Shown: in pieces, positions 6,582 through 12,404 of the stretch | Numbering within the stretch: the stretch's first letter is position 1 | Layout of the letters: each line of letters begins with the position of its first letter | Virus record (IMG/VR): IMGVR_UViG_3300010391_000234 | Span: 1-28,323 of that record | From: a virus | DNA length: 28,323 nt | Reading direction: 5' to 3' (one strand) | Notes under the pieces: model-generated | What the model saw: only the letters and a program-made list of their open reading frames with translations | The model's database searches: none | What the model was told of the DNA's origin: nothing | Made by a program: the position numbers and the translations under genes

Positions 6582-6749
6582 CTATTTTCTCCTTTTAGTA
6601 CGGCGATACCATTTTTGGGTTGATGCACTGGCGATCTTCGCGCATTTTCGGCAACGCGATTTTGTTTTTAGTTTTCGTTTTCCGCATGTGATACACAATC
6701 CTTGCGCCGCTTTCCCAATCTGCCATTTGATTTGCCGATTAACTTTCAT
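6582..6749 (-). CDS. Small basic zinc-finger protein (55 aa)
   Basis: The 55-codon frame starts MKVNRQIKWQIGKAA and contains two cysteine pairs, LCITCGKRK and CRKCAK, spaced as in a small zinc ribbon. A very basic end follows (WYRRTKRRK). Its last codons supply the AAGGAG SD of the SSB-like gene, and it lies directly downstream of an excellent promoter whose predicted start site is at or within a base or two of the ATG. It would therefore be read from an almost leaderless transcript. Proteins of this type bind nucleic acid; a more exact role cannot be given. Confidence 0.75.
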   Translation of the reverse strand: MKVNRQIKWQIGKAAQGLCITCGKRKLKTKSRCRKCAKIASASTQKWYRRTKRRK

Positions 6750-6755
6750 GCTGGA

Positions 6756-6784
6756 ATTCTACAAGAAAGTAAACTCATTGTCAA
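6756..6784 (-). promoter_or_regulatory. Sigma-70-type promoter of the SSB/exonuclease operon
   Basis: On the minus strand TTGACA (6784..6779) is separated by exactly 17 bases from TAGAAT (6761..6756). This is a near-consensus housekeeping promoter. The expected start lies near 6749 to 6750, that is at the ATG of the 55-residue zinc protein. It gives the SSB-like, exonuclease and downstream genes their own transcription start within the leftward gene array. Confidence 0.75.
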
Positions 6785-6915
6785 TACCTATCTTTCCTCG
6801 ACGATGAAAAAAACGAAATAGTGGGCCTGGCCTTGTTTCTTTTCCTGATCGCCTCACACGTGGAGCGAGCCGAAAAAGTTACCATTAATAATCCATCGGA
6901 TAATATGAAGTTCAT
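6781..6915 (-). CDS. Possible small protein (44 aa) after the helicase loader
   Basis: The ATG at 6915 overlaps the stop of the DnaC-like gene (ATGA) and has AGGAATAAGA upstream. The frame (MNFILSDGLLMVTFSARST ...) runs 44 codons and its stop lies within the -35 box of the next promoter. The serine- and arginine-rich composition is not strongly protein-like. An alternative frame on the other strand encodes a signal-peptide-like segment, so at most one of the two is likely real. The ATGA overlap typical of this strand tips the balance here. Confidence 0.35.
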   Translation of the reverse strand: MNFILSDGLLMVTFSARSTCEAIRKRNKARPTISFFSSSRKDRY

Positions 6916-7796
6916 TTCTTATTCCTAGGAAAACTGCGCGACCTGTAGTCCGATCCCTGTAGTACTATGGCGTCTGCATTTTCAAATAATCGGCTTGTGA
7001 TTTTTTCGTGGTATCTTTTCTCGATAGCTTCTGAGTCCATATTCGTTGTGACGACAAGCGCGCCTTTGAGGTTTTCCAAAAAGATTTTGAATTGTTCGGG
7101 AAATAAATCTGAGTCCGTTATGATTCGTTCGCTGCCAAGATCGTCCAGGAAAACACACTGCGCCTCAATTGCGTAATCGTAATCTCTTTGTGCTAAATCT
7201 CTCGCGGCGAAATCGTGATACGACTGACATCGCCGGAACAAATCTGCAAGATCCGGCGCCTTCAGCCATTTGCAAGTTTGGAAGGCTTTCAGTTTGTAAA
7301 CGAGGATTCCCCGGGCAAGGTGAGTCTTTCCGAGTCCGGTTTTACCGCACAGGATCAGCTTTTTCTTTTCATCGGAAGCGGCAAAATTGATGCACTTACG
7401 TGCGGCCGAGAGTTGGACTTGTGAATCAAACGTATCGAAAGTCATTATCTGGCCTGTTACGGTCGTGTATTCTTCTGCGATTTTCTGAATCTTTTCTATG
7501 TGCTTCTTTTGTAATTTCGCCGGGCAAGGCTTCAATGAAGACAAGACAAGTACTTTCTGATCATAGGTGTGTGAATCATGCTCCATCGTGTAAGTCCTGG
7601 GCTTCGCTGATAGGATCAACCAATAACCTTTGTGACAATAGATCGTATCCGGCTCCATAGTTGAAACATCAGAGACGCCAGGCTTTCCGCATTCACAATT
7701 TGGTTCCTCGTATGCTTCCCCGCGTTCTTCTTCTATTTCCTTTTTTGTTGTTTCGTACAGGCCCTGAAAGTCGCGTGATGTTCCTATTTTTTGCAT
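6912..7796 (-). CDS. DnaC/IstB-type AAA+ helicase loader
   Basis: From the ATG at 7796 the product is 294 residues. It has an N-terminal cysteine-containing region (ECG near 36, YCHKG near 53, CPAK near 91) that may bind zinc. The AAA+ ATPase follows with Walker A GKTGLGKTH (151 to 159), Walker B CVFLDDLG (214 to 221), sensor-1 VVTTNM (248 to 253) and an arginine-finger region KITSRLFE. This is the pattern of DnaC and phage helicase-loader proteins, which deliver the replicative helicase to origin DNA. Another in-frame ATG at 7823 would add nine residues; the choice is uncertain. The gene overlaps the methyltransferase and follows the initiator, a typical replication cluster. No helicase gene is seen in the window, so the host helicase is the probable target. 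Confidence 0.85.
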   Translation of the reverse strand: MQKIGTSRDFQGLYETTKKEIEEERGEAYEEPNCECGKPGVSDVSTMEPDTIYCHKGYWLILSAKPRTYTMEHDSHTYDQKVLVLSSLKPCPAKLQKKHIEKIQKIAEEYTTVTGQIMTFDTFDSQVQLSAARKCINFAASDEKKKLILCGKTGLGKTHLARGILVYKLKAFQTCKWLKAPDLADLFRRCQSYHDFAARDLAQRDYDYAIEAQCVFLDDLGSERIITDSDLFPEQFKIFLENLKGALVVTTNMDSEAIEKRYHEKITSRLFENADAIVLQGSDYRSRSFPRNKK

Positions 7797-9205
7797 TGCA
7801 TTAACCCCATGCCCATTGGGCATTCATTATAAATCCTGCGTTCCGCCATCTTCACATATTCTGGATTCAATTCGATTCCGACAAACTGCCTTCCCGATTT
7901 CAACGCTACTATTCCGGTAGTACCTGATCCGCAAAACGGATCCAGGACAATTCCGCCATGCGGACAACCGGCAAAGATGCAAGGCTCTACTAGCTTTTCG
8001 GGGAATACTGCAAAGTGAGCCTCGGAGAAAGGCTGCGGGCCGATCCGCCACACCGAACGCTTGTTCCGCATTGCGCTGCATTGTTCTTCTTTTTCCATGT
8101 TGTCCCAGCGATCATTGAATCCGGCATGACGGCGGGAATGTCCGCGTTGCGGCTCTGCAATTGCGGCCGCGTCGTAAAAGTACTTTTTGGATTTTGTCAA
8201 CATGAAAATGTATTCATGTGATCGGGTGCAGCGATCTGTAACTGATTCCGGCATACATGCTGTCTTTGACCAGATGATGTCCTGGCGCAAATACCAGCCG
8301 GGCTCATACATTGATGGTGGTTCCGCAATCCAATCGGGAATGTCGATGGATTCAAGATGATTCAGTTTCGACAAGAAAGACACGATCCATGCGCTCTTCT
8401 CTCTATTCTCGTCTCCCTCAATTCCCTTATTCCTTCCTCTGGTATTACTGTTTATCTGCAAAAAATTCCAAGCTAAAAGCGCTTGCTTCTTTTTGCAAAC
8501 AAAATACGGATAAAGCTCAGCCAATAATTGCGCCTTCTCTCTCATTCCGTGCGCTATCCAGCGAAATGTATCTAGTTTCCCGAAGTGTCCGCGGCCATGC
8601 GTGTTGTGTTGCTGTCGTGATGTTTTCCAAATCCTGAAACATTCGTCCAACATTAAGGTATTACTATTTGTTACGGTTAAATGAATGCCGCGCCGAACTT
8701 GGCCGTTATCTTTTCTCTGGTGAGTGAAACCGCAAATACTGCCTTCACCGTCCATGATTGCAGCGAGCCATACTCTGTCGCGCTCTACAGCGATTCTGCC
8801 AATGTATCGCGGTGCCTGTAACGCTTTTGCTGTAATCCAGGGAATGCCAATCAGGTCTTTCTCTTTGAATCCTAAGGGAGGCTTTCTGGACTTTCCTTTA
8901 TGCCCTGATATTTCATGCTGCGACCTAGCTTCTGAAATGGAACCGCCACCCCACCCCCGGCCGCTGGCAGCATACGTGTCTCCCAAATTCAGCCATAACG
9001 TTCCATCCTTCCGCAGCACCCTCCGCACTTCCGCAAACACGACAACCATTTTGTCAACGTATTCTTGTGGTGTGGATTCGAGACCGAGTTGGCCCACAAT
9101 GCCGTAATCACGCAAGCCGAAATAGGGCGGGGAAGTCACGCAGCAATGAATAGATTCAGATTCCATGTTTTGCAGGATTGTGATGGCATCGCCGCACTGG
9201 ATCAA
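7784..9205 (-). CDS. Beta-class N4-cytosine/N6-adenine DNA methyltransferase with an internal LAGLIDADG-like domain
   Basis: The 473-residue product starts at a TTG that overlaps the stop of the initiator gene; AAGGA lies upstream. The methyltransferase has the beta-class order: catalytic TSPPY (24 to 28) first, then a GWYLRQDIIWSK segment (303 to 314), and the SAM-binding DPFCGSGTT (422 to 430) near the end. The expected run LIGIPW..ALQA-DGWYLRQD is interrupted by about 170 residues (132 to 302). That insert contains RVWLAAIMDGEGSI (145 to 158), matching the single LAGLIDADG motif of homing endonucleases. The insert has neither the first cysteine or serine nor the last His-Asn of inteins. 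Without it the protein would be about 300 residues, the usual length. The enzyme probably modifies phage DNA against host restriction. Confidence 0.85.
   Translation of the reverse strand: MIQCGDAITILQNMESESIHCCVTSPPYFGLRDYGIVGQLGLESTPQEYVDKMVVVFAEVRRVLRKDGTLWLNLGDTYAASGRGWGGGSISEARSQHEISGHKGKSRKPPLGFKEKDLIGIPWITAKALQAPRYIGRIAVERDRVWLAAIMDGEGSICGFTHQRKDNGQVRRGIHLTVTNSNTLMLDECFRIWKTSRQQHNTHGRGHFGKLDTFRWIAHGMREKAQLLAELYPYFVCKKKQALLAWNFLQINSNTRGRNKGIEGDENREKSAWIVSFLSKLNHLESIDIPDWIAEPPSMYEPGWYLRQDIIWSKTACMPESVTDRCTRSHEYIFMLTKSKKYFYDAAAIAEPQRGHSRRHAGFNDRWDNMEKEEQCSAMRNKRSVWRIGPQPFSEAHFAVFPEKLVEPCIFAGCPHGGIVLDPFCGSGTTGIVALKSGRQFVGIELNPEYVKMAERRIYNECPMGMGLMQCKK
8300..8812 (-). mobile_element. In-frame LAGLIDADG homing-endonuclease-like insertion within the methyltransferase
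   Basis: Residues of about 132 to 302 of the methyltransferase replace the short linker between ALQA and GWYLRQD. The segment has one LAGLIDADG-type helix (LAAIMDGEG), a basic strand region and a C-terminal helix bundle typical of single-motif enzymes that work as dimers. The boundaries are estimated from the normal methyltransferase sequence and could shift by several residues. It stays in frame with both halves, so the host protein can be made as one chain. I cannot tell whether it still cleaves DNA. Confidence 0.65.
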
Positions 9206-10050
9206 AATTTACCATCCTTGAAGTCAGACACGTGGTTGACTCCGATCTTTTGTTGTTTGCGTTCCGGGTCCGGGATCCGCTTCTCCCTGAACCATACAAA
9301 GAGCCAAGTGAGATTGGTAGGGGAGTATCCCCGGATCATCCACTCGGTAGCATATGGGCGCAGATCCTCTGCGGTAGACTCTCCGATGGCGGCTATAACT
9401 GAATCGTACAGGAGTTTTTTGGGGTAGGTGCTCATTACTTCGCGGTAGGTCTGGATCTGGGGGCTATCTGATCTGGGGTCTTTTTTTTTCGGATGATGCC
9501 CATTGCCACCCGAACGAAGTGAGGGTGTAAGTTCTTCTTCTTTCTTTCTTATATTCTTTCTTTCTTCTATTGTTGCCCTTGCTCTGCCCTCCGTCTGCCC
9601 TTGCTCTGCCCTTACTCTGCCCTCATTCAAACTTGCTTCGTTATTCCATGTGAGGCAAGTCACATATTCACATATATTTACGTGAGTATACGGTCTAGCG
9701 TCTACTCTGCCTATATTTAGCACGGTTATGTACCCTGAATCGATCAGATGTTGGACGGCTATTCTTACTTGTTTATAAGTAAGTCTTTTGATGTGATCTG
9801 AAAGGAGGCGGTAAGAAGTTATGGTTTCTCCGATTCCAATCGTCACATTTTCGTGGTGGTGGTGATCGTACCAGATAGCAGGCTTCCAATTCGCTTTAAT
9901 GATTAGATGAATCAGAACACGGAGAGCATTTGGGGGAAGGTGACTGATACGTTCTAGGTAGTCGCGGCGGAAAGGAATGAATCCGGCGTATGGGCCGTTT
10001 TCGTTTACTTGTGCAGGGTCAAATGAGGGTTCTTCGTAATCTTTTCCCAA
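9202..10050 (-). CDS. Winged-helix phage replication initiator (phage O / DnaD-like)
   Basis: The 282-residue product starts with TTG at 10050, preceded by GGAGA about 10 bases away. Residues 25 to 135 are a winged-helix DNA-binding domain in the style of phage replication-organizer proteins: PFRRDYLERISHLPPNALRV, then TSYRLLSDHIKRLTYKQV and a VQHLIDSGYITVL wing. A low-complexity linker rich in E, R and K follows. A C-terminal helical part (YPKKLLYDSVIAAIGE, then RGYSPTNLTWLFVWFREKR) resembles the partner-binding end of DnaD- or O-like proteins. It should bind the phage origin and recruit the helicase loader encoded two genes downstream. The 5' leader upstream is unusually structured (see the separate entry). 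Confidence 0.75.
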   Translation of the reverse strand: MGKDYEEPSFDPAQVNENGPYAGFIPFRRDYLERISHLPPNALRVLIHLIIKANWKPAIWYDHHHHENVTIGIGETITSYRLLSDHIKRLTYKQVRIAVQHLIDSGYITVLNIGRVDARPYTHVNICEYVTCLTWNNEASLNEGRVRAEQGQTEGRARATIEERKNIRKKEEELTPSLRSGGNGHHPKKKDPRSDSPQIQTYREVMSTYPKKLLYDSVIAAIGESTAEDLRPYATEWMIRGYSPTNLTWLFVWFREKRIPDPERKQQKIGVNHVSDFKDGKF

Positions 10051-10059
10051 CTACTATTC

Positions 10060-10170
10060 TCTCCTGCCCAACGGTCAAGCTTATAAGTGCTTGAGGGATA
10101 CGGACGGAGAATAAGCCGTTGGGACAAGCTTGCCTTTCGGGAGCTACCCGATCTGCAATCCGATCCCTCG
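10060..10170 (-). ncRNA. Pseudoknotted leader RNA upstream of the replication initiator
   Basis: Four helices are visible. Stem A pairs 10067..10074 (CCCAACGG) with 10116..10123 (CCGTTGGG). Hairpin D pairs 10075..10080 (TCAAGC) with 10089..10094 (GCTTGA) around an 8-base loop. Hairpin C pairs 10137..10141 (TCGGG) with 10147..10151 (CCCGA). Stem B pairs 10095..10103 (GGGATaCGG, one bulged base) with 10160..10167 (CCGATCCC) and crosses stem A, making a pseudoknot. Stem B can be longer by two pairs if hairpin D opens. In the minus-strand RNA the final strand of A ends 2 to 3 bases before the GGAG of the initiator gene, as in translational riboswitches. No known family is recognised, and a plus-strand RNA remains possible because every pair is Watson-Crick. 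Confidence 0.5.
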
Positions 10171-10180
10171 TTACGAAAAT

Positions 10181-10204
10181 AGCCTACAATATTTTTAGGC
10201 TTTT
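10181..10204 (+). terminator. Weak bidirectional hairpin with U-tract
   Basis: AGCCTA (10181..10186) and TAGGCT (10196..10201) can pair around a 9-base A/T loop, followed by TTTTG on the plus strand and preceded by AAAAT. It resembles a weak intrinsic terminator in either direction. If the pseudoknot RNA is made from the plus strand, this would end it. It overlaps the minus-strand -10 candidate, so both roles cannot be assumed. Confidence 0.3.
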
Positions 10205-10209
10205 GTCAA
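10181..10209 (-). promoter_or_regulatory. Candidate promoter of the replication operon
   Basis: Minus-strand TTGACA (10209..10204) is followed after 17 bases by TAGGCT (10186..10181). The -35 is perfect; the -10 has three matches of six. Start would be near 10174, giving a leader of about 124 bases that contains the pseudoknot. The weak -10 suggests a need for an activator, or that this is instead part of the terminator-like hairpin at the same place. Confidence 0.4.
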
Positions 10210-10232
10210 TAGCGGTCTTTTCGTGTTAGAAT
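10203..10232 (+). promoter_or_regulatory. Promoter of the plus-strand nuclease island
   Basis: TTGTCA (10203..10208) is followed after 18 bases by TAGAAT (10227..10232), a good sigma-70 pair. Transcription would start near 10239, and the SD GGAGG at 10256..10260 serves the ATG at 10267 or the first at 10264. The -35 shares five bases with the oppositely directed -35 of the replication operon. Confidence 0.6.
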
Positions 10233-10263
10233 GTTAACCAAAAATGAATGATCTTGGAGGTTT

Positions 10264-10488
10264 TTGATGACGTTAATTGATGATGGTACTGAAAATTGGA
10301 AACAATTTTCCGATACGGTAACTATTCGTGAATGGGCGAAGTATTCAGGACGCGATATGTATCGTGGGGAATTTAGCCCCTGGCGCGGGTTCCGGTCTTT
10401 TGGCGTTACTGCCCCTACGGATCTTTTGGAATTGTTCGAGCAAAAACTGCTTGAAATGAAGCAATCAGCCATCGAAGCTTTCAAATGA
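10264..10488 (+). CDS. Hypothetical protein (74 aa)
   Basis: The product starts MTLIDDGTENWKQFSDTVT after a GGAGG SD and a convincing promoter. It contains TIREWAKYSGRDMYRGEF and ends with an amphipathic helix (LLELFEQKLLEMKQSAIEAF). The stop overlaps the start of the nuclease gene as ATGA, so the two form a two-gene operon on the strand opposite to all other early genes. The segment TIREWAKYSG might be a small DNA-binding helix, but no family is recognised. It could be a regulator or a partner of the nuclease. Confidence 0.7.
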   Translation: MMTLIDDGTENWKQFSDTVTIREWAKYSGRDMYRGEFSPWRGFRSFGVTAPTDLLELFEQKLLEMKQSAIEAFK

Positions 10489-10880
10489 TCCGTCTCCCAT
10501 TCGCTCCCGCCGGCGCGGTTCAGACCAGTGGCAAGCGCAAAAAAGTTGCCGGTCTTTTGTCGTTAGATAAAAAGCGGCTGTTTTGGATAGCCTGGCAGCG
10601 TTTCGCCCCAGATTTGCCCCCTCCGATTCCCGAATACGAGTTTCACCCAGAGCGCAAGTGGAAATTTGACTACGCCTGGGAACTGCAAAAAGTCGCTGTG
10701 GAAATCGAGGGTGGGATCTGGATACGGAAGGGCGCGCACAACACGGGGATTGCAATTGTGCGGGATATCGAGAAATACAATCAAGCCACTGTCCGGGGCT
10801 GGCGTCTTTTACGCTTTACCCCGGATCAGCTTACGAAAGATCCTACTGCGTGCGTTGATTTAGTTCGCGGTCTTGTCTGA
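10485..10880 (+). CDS. Vsr/VRR-like PD-(D/E)XK endonuclease
   Basis: The 131-residue product has the short nuclease core typical of Vsr-like or phage PD-(D/E)XK endonucleases: YEFHPERKWKFDYAW (residues 50 to 64), where the FD provides the catalytic aspartate, then VAVEIEGG (70 to 77) with E-x-E/G, then a helix DIEKYNQATVRGW and a strand RLLRFT. The first 40 residues are basic and probably contact DNA. Small enzymes of this group repair mismatches or resolve branched DNA; the phage role is likely recombination or replication-fork processing. It is separated from the converging gene at 10921 by 40 bases containing a GC-rich stem-loop. Confidence 0.75.
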   Translation: MIRLPFAPAGAVQTSGKRKKVAGLLSLDKKRLFWIAWQRFAPDLPPPIPEYEFHPERKWKFDYAWELQKVAVEIEGGIWIRKGAHNTGIAIVRDIEKYNQATVRGWRLLRFTPDQLTKDPTACVDLVRGLV

Positions 10881-10882
10881 AT

Positions 10883-10916
10883 CTCCCGTTTGCCGGGGCG
10901 GAGCGGGGAAGACAGG
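10883..10916 (-). repeat. GC-rich stem-loop repeat, copy 1
   Basis: On the minus strand CCTGTCTTCCCC is followed by a C-rich segment and a small CCCG/CGGG hairpin. It lies between the converging gene ends at 10880 and 10921. The 12-base start is identical to copy 2 at 11136..11179 and similar to copy 3. It may act as a transcription terminator or RNA stabiliser, although no long U-tract follows. Confidence 0.5.
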
Positions 10917-10920
10917 AAAA

Positions 10921-11127
10921 CTACATCCAGAGCTTCGGATATTTGGCAAGACTCCTTGCCATTTTTTCGCAGAATTCTGTAGACTCCTCGGCGAAAATCT
11001 CATTAATTATATGAGGCAATGTTTCCTGAGTTGTTTGCGTCTGTCGTAATTCTCTGAACAGTTCCTGCAGCATCGATTCCGTTAATCCTGGCGAACTTAT
11101 TTCGACTTTCTGAAACAACATTTTCAT
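10921..11127 (-). CDS. Hypothetical helical protein (68 aa)
   Basis: The ATG at 11127 lies eight bases from the GGAGG SD; the ATG two codons earlier is too close to it. The product (MKMLFQKVEISSPGLTESML ...) is rich in glutamate and glutamine, and its middle (LQELFRELRQ ... IINEIFAEES) is helical. It is the last gene before the island on the other strand. No family is recognised. Confidence 0.65.
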   Translation of the reverse strand: MKMLFQKVEISSPGLTESMLQELFRELRQTQTTQETLPHIINEIFAEESTEFCEKMARSLAKYPKLWM

Positions 11128-11135
11128 TTTCATAT

Positions 11136-11179
11136 CCTCCCCCCTGGCCCCGATTGCGCGGGGTGCAGGGGAAGACAGG
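11136..11179 (-). repeat. GC-rich stem-loop repeat, copy 2, abutting an SD
   Basis: Read on the minus strand, CCTGTCTT leads into CCCCTG, CA, CCCCG, a 6-base loop, CGGGG, C and CAGGGG. The two stems (6 and 5 pairs) make a strong hairpin that ends directly at the GGGAGGAT SD of the next gene. Formation could limit ribosome access, or the hairpin could protect mRNA ends. Confidence 0.6.
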
Positions 11180-11207
11180 AACTATGCGGACTCGTAGGTG
11201 TAGTGTG

Positions 11208-11393
11208 TCACTGGGCTTTCCGGAGTTCGACGCGGACGTCCGAGTAGCGCGCCTGGGTTTTGAGGCCGGCGATGCGCTGCGAATCGGTAGCGCAAGCGTA
11301 ACCAAGAATCACCCCCGCCCAGTCTGTACAAGTACACTCATCTACGTCGCAGTATTCTACGATTTTGACATCTTCGCCATCATTCGTTTCCAT
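11208..11393 (-). CDS. Small cysteine-rich acidic protein (61 aa)
   Basis: The ATG at 11393 is chosen because AGGGG lies five bases upstream; an upstream in-frame TTG would place the SD inside the gene. The product starts METNDGEDVKIVEYCDVDEC and contains four cysteines in CDVDECTC and YAC, followed by an amphipathic tail. It might bind a metal. No family is recognised. It starts 9 bases after the previous gene's stop and precedes stem-loop copy 2. Confidence 0.65.
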   Translation of the reverse strand: METNDGEDVKIVEYCDVDECTCTDWAGVILGYACATDSQRIAGLKTQARYSDVRVELRKAQ

Positions 11394-11401
11394 ATATCCC
11401 C

Positions 11402-11620
11402 TCACCAATCCGGAAATTCATTCAGTGATACTTCGCGGCTATGGTTGCCGTCCAGTACGTGTGCGCTGCTGACCTCTGGATGGTCGACAATATAGCCAGT
11501 AGTCGGAAACCCATGTTTGTTTTTGCAGCGCGTGGCTGCGGCAAGCGATACGTGCAGGTGTCCACACGTTCTGTATCCATATTCGCGTTCGTTAGACACG
11601 GCGAAATATTTATTTTTCAT
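11402..11620 (-). CDS. Hypothetical protein (72 aa)
   Basis: The start is the ATG at 11620, eight bases after GGAGG; a TTG two codons upstream is less likely. The product reads MKNKYFAVSNEREYGYRTC and contains CGHLHVSLAAATRCKNKHG, a cysteine- and histidine-containing segment that resembles short phage proteins said to bind metal, then a VDHPEVSSAHVLDGNH stretch. Its translation start is close to the long hairpin of copy 3. No named family is recognised. Confidence 0.7.
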   Translation of the reverse strand: MKNKYFAVSNEREYGYRTCGHLHVSLAAATRCKNKHGFPTTGYIVDHPEVSSAHVLDGNHSREVSLNEFPDW

Positions 11621-11632
11621 TTTCAAATCCTC

Positions 11633-11671
11633 CCTGCCACTCCCCCTGATAAGCAGGGGGATAAAGGCAGG
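11633..11671 (-). repeat. Stem-loop repeat, copy 3, overlapping an SD
   Basis: An outer stem (CCTGCC with GGCAGG, 11666..11671 and 11633..11638) encloses a perfect 8-pair inner stem (TCCCCCTG with CAGGGGGA, 11641..11648 and 11654..11661) with a 5-base loop. The 3' strand of the outer stem, AGG, is also part of the GGGAGGA SD of the next gene. It shares CCTGYCTT with copies 1 and 2 but has its own stem sequence, so the shape is kept more than the sequence. Confidence 0.6.
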
Positions 11672-11680
11672 ACGTGAAAA

Positions 11681-12085
11681 TCATTTGGCGTCAGGCAGGG
11701 AATCAATAAATTTTTCCGTGGCATCGGCTTCCTCAAGGTACTCGTCTTCATCGACATCCTCAAGCATTGCTGTCACAATCTCATGGTAATCGACTTCGGA
11801 AAGTGCGAGGAAGCCGATGCCAGCGTTCATCATATCGCGGAAAAAGCACGCGTCCGGAATTCCGAGTTGATATGATTCTTTCTCAATTTGATCCTTGAGA
11901 ATATCGCGCAGCGCGAAAGCTGCATTCTCTTTGCGGGTGAAATTGCTGTCAGCTTCGGCATTATTGTACGCTTCCTGTGCTTTTTCCTGCCAGTAGCTGC
12001 TAAAGCCTTCGTCGTTGTCAATCCAAAGCTTTAGATTCCACGTTTCGTAATTCGACCGTCCGTTGTATGTTTTGTCTTCGCTCAT
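11681..12085 (-). CDS. DUF7249-like phage protein
   Basis: The 134-residue product has the SNYETWNLKLWIDNDEG signature near its N-terminus that marks a widespread phage family (annotated DUF7249 in recent sets). Downstream are an acidic helical part and ALSEVDYHEIVTAMLED, also typical. The family has no experimentally fixed role that I know of; it is common in early regions and is often near antirestriction or other host-takeover genes, as it is here. A GGGAGG SD precedes the ATG at 12085. Confidence 0.75.
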   Translation of the reverse strand: MSEDKTYNGRSNYETWNLKLWIDNDEGFSSYWQEKAQEAYNNAEADSNFTRKENAAFALRDILKDQIEKESYQLGIPDACFFRDMMNAGIGFLALSEVDYHEIVTAMLEDVDEDEYLEEADATEKFIDSLPDAK

Positions 12086-12122
12086 TTTTTTTGATCCTCC
12101 CAGATCGTTTTTTTGATTTTGT

Positions 12123-12404
12123 TTAATCTTTGTCGCCTTTGATTTCTTTCAGTTCGAAATTCGGATCATCGCTCATGCTCAGCTGCCCGTGGGCGCGGGA
12201 TATGTCTTTGATTCCCGTCCGGGTGTTTGTCCCTCGGAACAAGTCCTGGATTGTCGCATGATCCTCAAATAGTTTCCGGTTTGTAACGTAACAGCTTGCA
12301 CACATTTTGTTGGTCAAGATATGTCCCTCTGATTTTTTGCATTTTGGGCACTGTATTTTCGTTTTCCCCAGGTTGGGAAATCCGCTAATTCCAAAATCAG
12401 ACAT
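12123..12404 (-). CDS. Zinc-ribbon protein (93 aa)
   Basis: The ATG at 12404 follows GGAGGT by six bases, which fixes the start; the frame upstream is a shadow of the next gene. The product starts MSDFGISGFPNLGKTKIQC and has paired cysteines CPKC and CASC about 20 residues apart, making a zinc ribbon. A helical RKLFEDHATIQDLFRG segment and a polar tail follow. A DNA- or RNA-binding or adaptor role fits, but nothing more specific. The start overlaps the end of the upstream gene by 8 bases. Confidence 0.7.
   Translation of the reverse strand: MSDFGISGFPNLGKTKIQCPKCKKSEGHILTNKMCASCYVTNRKLFEDHATIQDLFRGTNTRTGIKDISRAHGQLSMSDDPNFELKEIKGDKD

Noticed and set aside
8300-8812. Intein in the methyltransferase
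   Set aside because: The insert does not begin with Cys, Ser or Ala in a splice context and does not end with His-Asn before Cys, Ser or Thr, so self-splicing is unlikely.
9480-9560. T-rich and pyrimidine-rich tract suggesting a terminator or assembly error
   Set aside because: On the minus strand it encodes a lysine- and glutamate-rich linker in the initiator gene and keeps the frame open on both sides.
10060-10170. HDV-like self-cleaving ribozyme
   Set aside because: The order of P1, P2 and P4-like helices is similar, but P3 is absent and the joining segment that should carry the catalytic cytosine is one base.
10465-10784. Minus-strand frames opposite the nuclease gene
   Set aside because: They lie fully antisense to a gene with catalytic motifs, promoter and SD, and show no protein features.
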